Under the pieces are notes generated by a model, which saw only the letters and a program-made list of their open reading frames with translations, ran no database searches and was not told the origin of the DNA. Below are positions 56,346 through 64,000 of a DNA stretch of 64,000 nucleotides, piece by piece (the stretch's first letter is position 1; each line of letters begins with the position of its first letter). The DNA is taken from contig JAINUG010000014.1 in the NCBI GenBank assembly GCA_029706075.1, forward strand, positions 8,580,730 to 8,644,729, read 5' to 3'. The position numbers and the translations under genes were made by a program. This DNA is from Aldrovandia affinis. Taxonomy: Eukaryota; Chordata; Actinopteri; Notacanthiformes; Halosauridae.

Positions 56346-58213
56346 ACAGGCAACCCGCAAGGTACTCCAGCACCTCCCCAACTATAGACGAACCTGCTGG
56401 CTCCAGCAAAGAATGAACAAGCCTTGTACTGGGCGTCAGTCACAGCAGAAGCTTTCAGGTGGCAGAAAATGTAGATCTGTAGGGATTCCATTAGGCACAA
56501 TTGAAGCGGTTGCTGCAAATTTACACCACATGCGAAGCATATCCCTAAACCACGACAACAAGACAATGCAACCCACTGAGCTATGGGTCTCCTGGGAGAA
56601 CCTGAAAGCATCCAGCTGGAGGTGCAGCTTGTCATCCTGGACTCTGGGCAGGAATGCGGAGGGGGACCCCGTCAGTTTGGCATCAGTCAAACACCTAAAG
56701 GGAAAATATACTGCCGGTTACAACACTGTAGCGGGATAGGCAATTACTGTGGCACAGACTACATCACGCACCCATGGTTCTCAATGAAGGTGTAACTGGG
56801 GACTGCATCCATGTTGGGGTCCAAGGTAGCCACACAGCGGTCCACAAAGACATGGAGGGGCACATGGTTGGCCTGGACCACAGATGCCTCAATGTGCATG
56901 ACGTCTCCCAGGAAGAACACGTTAGAGGACCTTTCAAGCTGCCAATTGTCTGAGTACAGAGTTAAGCACATGTTCAGTACAAGGCAACACAAATCCAGTG
57001 AGGTTTAAGGGAAGTCCTGCCTACGGTCAGGGAGTGAATACCAGGAGCTCCTCAGCAGACATGGTGGAGTGGTAGGGGATCCAGGTAGGCTTCAGGGCAT
57101 TGCTGCTCACATTGTGCAGCCTGGAATAGATACAGGACAGCATCATTTGTACAGTAGATTCCCCATCACACACACACTATATAATTGACCAGAAGGCCAA
57201 CAGTGGATATGTAGGTTAAATTCCTAGTCCACACTGCAGCAGAGTCCAGTACATGGGTTTGAGCAAGACACCACGTTCAGAGGAACAACTAGAGATACTC
57301 AAGTATGCACCAGGACCAAAGTCAGTGGAAACTTGAAAAAGCCCCTCACCCTGAAGCTGGGGGGGCACCATTCAATTCCAACCCCTCATATGGGTGGGAA
57401 ATGCGCAGAATACATCAAGCCCAGCACATCCCATACAAGTATAGGTTGCCAAGGATACCTCACGTAGTGGCACTCAATGCTGACCACAGCTGGTCACCGT
57501 TGTTCCTTATGATGGGGGTGGCTCCAAGTGCTTTGGGTTCATAGATTAGAGCAAATGCATAGATGAGGGAGTCCTCAGTCATCTGGGAAATGGGGACATC
57601 ACAGCAGTGGTTACAGCATTCATTAGCTACATGTACACATCTGGTACACCAAAATGGCACCTTACAGTCAGGGTGCTGCCACAGCCCTGCAGCTCTATCT
57701 CAAACACCAGCACCTGAGCGGAGCTGTCCTGTCCAGTAGGCCCGCAGCCTCCCAGGGTAATATCAGATAGCTGGATCACCTGGCCAATGCCAAGCAGGTC
57801 CATTTGAGCTTCCACCTGGACAGAGCGCTCCCCACAAAACACCTTCACAGAGTCAGGTCTCACAGGTCGTGGAGTCACTACGGCAGTCTTCACAGGCTTG
57901 GGAACAACTTGGGATGCCCCAAAACCTGGACGGGCTGAGGCAGGAGCTTGCAGCCGGAGGGTTGGGCAAGTCACAGGATACAGTGCCGTGAAGTCCGGAC
58001 GGGGGGAGGCAGGAGTTTGAGGCCAGAGGGTTGGGCGAGTCGCAGGATACTGTGGTGTGAAGGTTTTGGCCCCAGCTACAGACATGGATAGTCCTGTGGC
58101 TGCTGGGGACCAATGATTACCATACGACCGGCCAAAGTAAGCATCTTCAGCATCACTTAAACAGGCAAGCAAAGGATCAGAAACACAACTGATACCCGAT
58201 CTTCCGCCATCAT
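55790..58213 (-). pseudogene. zp3-like: Zona pellucida ZP3-like gene, frame-broken
   Basis: ZP3 proteins form the egg envelope through a ZP polymerisation domain. Minus-strand exons by homology and splice sites: 58213-57666, 57582-57464, 57120-about 57036, 56949-56772, 56694-56577, 56476-56394, 56315-about 56224, 56194-about 56050, 55912-55809. Recognisable parts in order: leader MMAEDRVSVVFLILCLPV, Pro-rich repeats, ZP-N (VKVFCGERSVQVEAQMDL), MTEDSLIYAFALIYEPKALG, LHNVSSNALKPTWIPYHSTM, DNWQLERSSNVFFLGDVMHI, HGCLTDAKLTGS, KACSFFAGAS, DQVCGCCDAG and a C-terminal membrane segment (VVILAAVVAAVGLVCATLL). Breaks: a one-base frame slip after the leader, a 5-base insertion in exon 2, lost bases at the exon 2 end, a slip in exon 3, and a stop in exon 8 where the 63-kb copy reads on. 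No RxKR furin site follows CGCC. Sequencing errors could mimic some breaks. Confidence 0.8.
55797..55802 (-). promoter_or_regulatory. zp3-like: zp3-like polyadenylation signal
   Basis: AATAAA on the minus strand starts six bases past the stop codon region, in GAATAAAACTG. The 63-kb copy has the same signal in the same place, as expected for the very short 3' UTRs of fish ZP genes. Confidence 0.7.
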
Positions 58214-58306
58214 TTACTCTATTATGCTAAGACACAATCCACAATGCCTTTCTTGCCTTGCACAGCCTATTTTATACCCCGCTGAATATAATTGATTGTT
58301 ACAAAC

Positions 58307-58534
58307 CAGGGCTGGACTGGGAGAAAAAATCGGCCCTGCCATTTTATAGCGCCCATTTTGCTGCTGAATAAATCTGTCGACGGGGCGGGGGTGCTGCGTG
58401 AAAAGAAGCTGAGACCAGTTCCCGAAAAATTTATTGCGCCCTCGGAACACCCGGTCCGTGGTATATATATAAAACGATTCTTTATACCGGCCCAAAAATC
58501 GGCCCAGCATTTCTAGACAGCCAGTCCAGCCCTG
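58307..58534. mobile_element. hAT-type MITE with perfect 8-bp target duplication
   Basis: Both ends are CAGGGCTGGACTGG as perfect 14-bp terminal inverted repeats, with subterminal AAAAATCGGCCC-like sequence in both arms. TTACAAAC flanks the element exactly on both sides (58299-58306 and 58535-58542), the 8-bp duplication made by hAT transposases. There is no coding capacity. It lies about 95 bases upstream of the zp3-like start codon. Confidence 0.92.
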
Positions 58535-58924
58535 TTACAAACCCCACCTCCCTCCTAATATCCTTTATCTATCTCCAGCTCTGGAGCAATGCCCTCTTGT
58601 TCTAATTTGTACAGCTTGTAATGGCATTGTGTCTATGAATGGAGCAAAGGTTTCCCCTGCCTCCTGAGTCACAAATAAACAGTTACATTTGTAAGAAGGT
58701 ATATTTTTTATGTACTTATTGATACACCTACAGCTGAAATCAATCAAGTCCTAAATGGTTAATGTGTGGACACCCGGTCATTGAAACCATTTGTGAAAAA
58801 TGTAGAGATCAAAGAAGTGGTGGGAGAAACCAGGCTTTTGAATAATTTGAAACAATTGCTCCGAAAATGTTTAGAAGCCTCAATACACCATCAAGATATT
58901 AGATTTGATAAGTAGATAGATTCT

Positions 58925-61900
58925 ACTTTATGAATCCCTGCAGGGAAATTGGTTTGTCAGTAGCAGCATACAGACACTAAAAACACATTAAAAACACATT
59001 TAAACAAACATATAAAACGTATAAAAAACATATAAAACAAGGACAGCATAAAAGCTCAAAGTCCAGTCATTAAAAAGTGCAATAAAAGTTGTCCGGGAAT
59101 TATATAAAAAAGCTAAAATCACAGGACTATTGAAATGACCTTTTAAACCTCTCAGTGGAACACCTGGGGGCGATGAGGCGACCACTGAAGGTGCTCATCT
59201 GCCATTTCAATACAGGGTGGAGTGGATGCAAACAGTTCTGCATAATGCCTTTTGTTTTTTTCTCCAGCCTACCCTGTACTCTGACCTCCAGAGGGGCCAG
59301 TGCCACACCAATAGAGGAGCTTGCCCTCTTCACCAGTCTGTTGACGCATGCTGTGTCCCTCTTATGTATGTCCCGTCCCCCCCAGCTGCATAAAAACACT
59401 TGCCACAATGTTCTCATAAAACAGCATTTTGTTGCAGACATTAAAACCCTTCAATTTCCTTAGGAAAAACAAACCTGGATTGTCCTTTTTTGTACACAGT
59501 GTCTGAGTTCCATGACTAGTCCAGTTTGTCATCTAGGTGCATACCCAGGTACCTGTAAGAGCGCACCATCTACACATCAGTACACTGGATGCAAACAGGC
59601 ACCACTGGCCCCTTCTTCCTCCTAAAATCAATACTAAGTTCCTTTGTTTGCTCACATTTAAAAGCAGAGCATTTTCCTCACTCCAGGACACAAACTCTGT
59701 GATCACCATCCTTCCCTACCATCTCCGGAAGTAATACAGCCAACAATGGAGGTGTCGTCAGAAAGCTTTCGGAGATGACAGTTTTCCTTATTGTACTGGA
59801 AGTCAGTAGTGTAGAGAGTAAACACGAATGATGAGAGCACTGTGCCCTGTGGAGCCCCTGTATTACAGACCACCACCTCTGATGTGATGCCGTTCAGTCG
59901 GACAAACTGTGGCCTGGCCAGGAGGTAGTCATGTATCCAGTTGACCATTGGGGGATGTCGTTTCATGTTGGAGAGTTTAGTCCTGAGGAGATGTGGCTGG
60001 ATAGTATTAAAGGCGCTCGAAAAGTCAAAGAACATGACTCTGACTGAGCTGCTGGCTTTCTCCTGGTGGGAATACATCCTATAAAGCATGACCAGAATGG
60101 CATCCTCCACACCAATCTTAGCCTGGTATGCAAATTGCAAAGGATCCAAGAACTCGCTAACCAGCTCCCTCAGATGTTGTTAAAACCATTCTTTCAGATA
60201 TCTTCATTATGTGAGATGTGAAGGCCACTGGTCTAAAATTGTTTAAAACCACAGGGCATACCTTCTTAGGACAGGAATAATGGAAGAGGTCTTCCACAGA
60301 GCCAGTACTATCTGTAAAGACAGGGACATATTAAAAATAACCCCCAAAACATGGCATAGCTCATTAGCGCAAGACTTTAAAACACTGGAACAAATGCCAT
60401 CAGGTCCCGCTGCTTTATTGACCTTGATGCACCTGAGTTCATTGTGGATCTGGTCTGGGTTAATCACCAGAGAGGGATAGCTCCCCCCCCTTCTCAGAGC
60501 CCCTGGGAACAGGGTCCCCATTTTCAGTACCCAGGACAGGATGCGTGTCGAACCTGTTGAAAAAGTCATTAAGCTCATTGGCGCGGTCTGCCTGGGCCTC
60601 AAGTGCATGTGCTCCTTTGGACTGGCTGTATCCTGTTATCCACTTCATTCCATTCCACACTTCCTTCACATTATTCCATAGCTGCGTTTCTAGTTTCTGT
60701 CTGCACTTGTCATTTCTTTCTCTTATTTTCAGTTTTAATTCATTTTGCACCCTCTTGAACTCCTCCCTATCCCCCAACTTAAAATACCTGTTTCATTTGG
60801 TTGAGTAAACTTTTAAGCTCCTTTGTCACCCACGGTTTATTGTTTGGATAGCAGCGCACAGTCTTAGTGGGTATTGTTTTATCCACACAGAATTTGATAT
60901 AGTCAGTGATACTTTGTGTGGTCAAATCAATATCAGTCCCATCCTCTGGGAAAATACTCCAGTCCGTGTCTTCCAGTCCAGCCTGCAGCTCCTTGCATGC
61001 ATGTGCAGTCCAATCCCAGACTAACGTAACGGTTTTTGGTTTCAGCCGGATGGCGGGCTGAAGTTTATGAAGAAACATGTTATGATCAGAGTTTCCGAGT
61101 GGAGGTAAGACTATGGAAACATACGCCTCTTTAACATTGGTGTGTAACAGGTCCAAAGTTTAATCATTTCTTGTACCACAAGTAATGTATTGTTTGAATT
61201 TGGGGAGAGTTGATGCAAGAAAACATTGATTAAAGTCACCTGATATTAAAAACAATGCGTTGGGTGCTTGTGTTTGAAACTTGCTCATAGCTTTGTGAAT
61301 GGAGTCGGTGGCAGTTTTCGAGTCAGCATCAGGAGGGATATACACCAAAATCATTATCACATGGGAAAACTCCCTCTGTAGATAGTCTGATAGTGATGAG
61401 TTTAACATGTGGTGTACACAGCACCTCCTTGACGCAAACATGCCCACCATGACACCATTGTTTATTAACGTATAAACAGAGCCCACCTCATCTCTGTCCG
61501 CCTGCACAAAAAATCCATCCAGTGCCATTAGAGAGTCAGTAGTATCTCCGTTTAGCCACGTCTCCATCAAACAGATAAGGCTCCATCGCCGGTAGTCTCT
61601 CTGCACTCACTACTGCTGACAGCTCGTCAGGCCTGTTGGACAGAGATCTGACGTTGCCCATAATGACCGATGGTACATAAGGTTTGAAAAGCCGAGCATC
61701 TCGCCGGTGCTTTATTCCACCTCGTCTCCCCCGTTTCCTTGGCTTTCTCGGTTTCATCTCTGGTGGAAGGTCGAGATTCGGATTGCCGACATTGGTGGGG
61801 CGGAGGGCATACAGCTCTTTCATGCTGTAGGTAGTAACTAGGCATAGTCTATTCTCTGTTTGTGCTCTACTAAAAGTCATAAAACATACGATGATCAGCC

Positions 61901-61990
61901 AGAGGGCTGTCATGTCTCTGGTGAACAAATCCATTGTTGCAATTTCTCAAAAAAGACAATCAACACAATAAAAACATTAAAAACAGATGG
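58925..61990 (-). mobile_element. Nearly full-length decayed LINE (Jockey/CR1/L2 group)
   Basis: Minus-strand pieces in order: an N-terminal basic stretch PRKPRKRGRRGGIKHRRDAR and VIMGNVRSLSNRPDEL (61536-61934); apurinic endonuclease motifs LMETWLNGD, LISGDFNQ and LGNSDHN (60950-61606); linker CYPNNKPWVTKELKSLLNQ; reverse transcriptase blocks VNKAAGPDGI, FFDFSSAFNTIQPHLL, NTGAPQGTVLSSFVFTLY and LSDDTSIVGCI (59703-60608); and the C-terminal RLIAPRCSTERFKRSFQ (59127-59441). The 3' UTR ends near 58925 with CAGGGATTCATAAAGTAGAA and ATCTATCTACT. At least five stops or frame shifts separate the pieces, so it is inactive. The usual first D of the polymerase box reads SDD instead of ADD. Confidence 0.88.
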
Positions 61991-62279
61991 GAGACGATAC
62001 ACAGCTGCTTAGTTGTTTAGCGACTGAGATATTACATCGTTCATGATAAAACCATTACATATCATTACATGTGACAATGATACCCATGTTGCTTTTGTTA
62101 CCATGTTTGGATCCACCTGAGAACAGTTTGGTTTACACAATTATCTGATGGAACCACAAAAAAAGGTAATCATCTTAGAAAATCATTTTCCTCTCAAATT
62201 TGTACAACAGGGGTCATTTTATAGTGAAAAACCAATACAGTATGGCATGTGACTGGCTAAAAATATGTTACCAAATTGG

Positions 62280-62590
62280 GTTGTACCTCCTCATACCAGA
62301 CCGGCCCTGGTGGGGAGCCCCAATCGGGGGCAACTTTTGACTGTCTCCCCCAAGGGGAGGGTGAGCCGGCACGAGCTGGCTGAGAAGCACGTAAGGGTGT
62401 CTCCAAGAACATGGGTGGGCGAATGCAGTCTCGAAATAGGCAGAGTTAGCTGCCCTCAGAAAATTAGCTTGCCTCGTATAGACGAGTGGCCAGTTTGTGT
62501 GGGGACGGCTAATCGAAATAAAGAGTGTATAATTGGTCACTAAATTGGGAGAGAAACAGGAAAAAGATCTGAAACAAAATGTTAAAAAAA
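62280..62590 (+). mobile_element. SINE (family 2), head-truncated
   Basis: Begins in the ACCAGACCGGCCCTGGTGGG block, then CCCCAAGGGGAGGGTGAGCC, TGCAGTCTCGAAATAGGCAG, GCTTGCCTCGTATAGACGAG and tail AAGAGTGTATAATTGGTCAC with AAATTGGGAGAGAAA, ending in A-rich sequence. The tRNA-like promoter region is missing. Confidence 0.8.
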
Positions 62591-62600
62591 TAATTGCTTT

Positions 62601-63109
62601 GTACCCCCTGCAGGGTAACACATAGGGTGTAAATCGGTTAATCTTTGACAAACTTACTTTCTCAGAGGTAACACATTTGTAACATGCTGACACTTGATTC
62701 CTCATGGTACATTTTTTTAGGCCTGACAGGAAGGGGTTAAGAACTTGCTAGGATCCTGTATATTTGCATCATTCTCCAACAGGATCTTAAGGATTATGTA
62801 TGCTCTGCAAGGAGCTTAATATGCTCCTGGGGATTTTGACAGGGTTGAGAACAACGATTCCAATTGTAAACCACTCCACAAAAAATATGCTTTTGCCACA
62901 ATATCCTGACAATCTTGGTTAAATCAATTCCTGTAAAAATTTATTTTAGGAACCTTGTTTTTATAAGATCCTGATATTCCATAAATATAATCTTAATGTT
63001 TAAACAATATGAACCTTCTACTATATTTTAATTAACAGAACAAATGGTATACAGTACAATGTTAATAGCATTTCCCTTTTGGATAATGCCATTTACCCTT
63101 CAATGTTCT
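62601..63109. other. Intergenic DNA, no gene seen
   Basis: AT-rich unique sequence between the SINE and the partial zp3-like copy. I looked here for upstream ZP-domain exons of that copy and found none. Confidence 0.45.
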
Positions 63110-63788
63110 CATGGCTTGACTGCGTGCGTGAGCATGTGTAACCTGTCCCTCTTCCAGGTGGGTGGCTGCAGGTGGAAATTACCAGGTGTGTGGCTGCTGT
63201 GATGCAGGGTTCTCCCATAGGAAGGGGAGGAGTTTGGAACATGAAGCGGGTAATGGTTTCCCACTTGATGTTTGTTTCCACCACCATCTAGATGGCAGGC
63301 TGTTTACATGACCATGTCGTTTTTCCAGCTGCCCAGTTGGACGCTGTCCTGGGCCCCTTGTATTTCCAGCAGGTCATGGTTCCTGAGTCCCAGAGCTCTC
63401 TCCTGGAGACAGAGGCTCACAGAGCAGCAGGTGACTACACCCTCTGCATTTGTAGCTTCTGCTTGTCATTGTAGGGACCCTTTCCCTGTAACTAAGGAGT
63501 TTAGCTTATGCTCTAATGCATGCATCTTTAATCCCCCAGGTGGTGGCTGCAGTGGGATTGGTCTGTGCAACTCTGCTGGGAGCTGTGCTGCTCTGGGGAC
63601 TGCTGAAACCCATGTCCTGAGTTTATAATAAAGCTGTAATGCTATCCCAGTGAGATGGTCTAGTTCTGTTGGGGTTTTCCAATATCTACTTGTGCGTGGG
63701 GTTGGAGTGGTGAGAGCAGCTTACAGCTCTGGAAATTTGGAGCATATTATGGGTGTAAACCTTCAGCTTTCTATGGACTATACATACA
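63110..63788. repeat. Right arm of inverted duplication (zp3-like 3' end)
   Basis: Reverse-complement partner of 55646-56345. The match starts about at GTGAGCATGTGTAACCTGTC and ends after AAACCTTCAGCTTTCTATGG, beyond which the sequences differ. Confidence 0.8.
63158..63632 (+). pseudogene. zp3-like: Partial zp3-like copy: last three exons only
   Basis: Exons 63158-63249, 63292-63430 and 63540-63620 match exons 7-9 of the minus-strand zp3-like gene, with the polyadenylation signal AATAAA at 63627-63632. Recognisable residues are QVCGCCDAG-like, VLGPLYFQQ, VPESQSSLLETEAHRAA and AAVGLVCATLLGAVLLWGLL. Relative to the other copy it has an insertion of about 12 bases in the first exon, two in-frame deletions in the second, and the start of the last exon is missing. 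All ZP-domain exons are absent, so it cannot make a ZP protein. It keeps the reading frame in exon 8 where the other copy has a stop. Confidence 0.8.
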
Positions 63789-63897
63789 TATGGACTATAT
63801 TGTCAGTTCACTGACAGCCAGTAGACCAGGCTGTTCATGGGTGCCCTGAAAACCCATCTAGTCTACTAACATCCCTATCAAGATCATTTATGTAAAA

Positions 63898-64000
63898 GTA
63901 AAGTATCGTCTCCTTCGAGATGGCACTCGCCAAGCCGTCGACCATAACTCCAGTACTCCAGAGCCGCTCCTATATGCAGTGAACTCATATTGGCTTTCCT
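63898..64000 (-). mobile_element. SINE piece running off the window edge
   Basis: On the minus strand it reads TTCACTGCATATAGGAGCGG, CTCTGGAGTACTGGAGTTAT and GCCATCTCGAAGGAGACGAT, the same body as the element at 53895. The rest may lie inside lost sequence, as the copy stops near 63898. Confidence 0.7.

Noticed and set aside
56050-56739. 229-codon plus-strand frame
   Set aside because: It is antisense to exons of the zp3-like gene and has no homology of its own.

Overview
The window is nuclear DNA from a ray-finned fish, most likely a protacanthopterygian such as a pike or salmonid relative. This rests on intron-containing vertebrate genes, a teleost-type egg-envelope (ZP3) gene, Tc1-like and hAT-type DNA transposons, L2-type LINEs, and tRNA-derived SINEs ending in the common fish tail TGGATAAGAGCGTCTGCTAA. 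The species assignment is inference; 'teleost' is much safer.

Layout: positions 1-17000 hold no host gene I can recognise. This stretch is a graveyard of repeats: polypurine tracts, two broken Tc1-like transposons, several SINEs of two families, an L2 LINE 3' end, a second LINE 3' end and minisatellites. Positions 17000-37000 are almost free of transposons (one hAT-type MITE and microsatellites) and have no convincing ORF. This is what the long upstream regulatory flank of a developmental regulator usually looks like. Positions 37070-48930 carry one complete gene on the plus strand, tbx3. Its seven coding exons join without a frame break into a 701-residue T-box repressor, with a leader containing uORFs and a 3' UTR ending at an AATAAA. 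Positions 49000-55600 are mostly unique intergenic DNA with a few SINE pieces.

Positions 55650-64000 form a second neighbourhood. A minus-strand zp3-like gene keeps most of its splice sites but has several frame breaks, so I call it a pseudogene. A 228-bp hAT-type MITE with a perfect 8-bp target duplication sits just upstream of it. Next comes a nearly complete but decayed LINE (about 3 kb, minus strand). Last is an inverted partial copy of the last three zp3-like exons on the plus strand. The zp3 fragments and their shared 3' flank are the two arms of an inverted duplication with the LINE-bearing segment between them.

The tbx3 locus is the only part that looks intact and functional. I found no wholly new biological system. 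The most useful second-look items are the zp3 inverted duplication, the visible sharing of 3' tails between L2 LINE and SINEs, the SINE nested in an L2 remnant right next to a tbx3 splice donor, a tandem duplication just before the last tbx3 acceptor, and the uORF-rich tbx3 leader with a weak start context.
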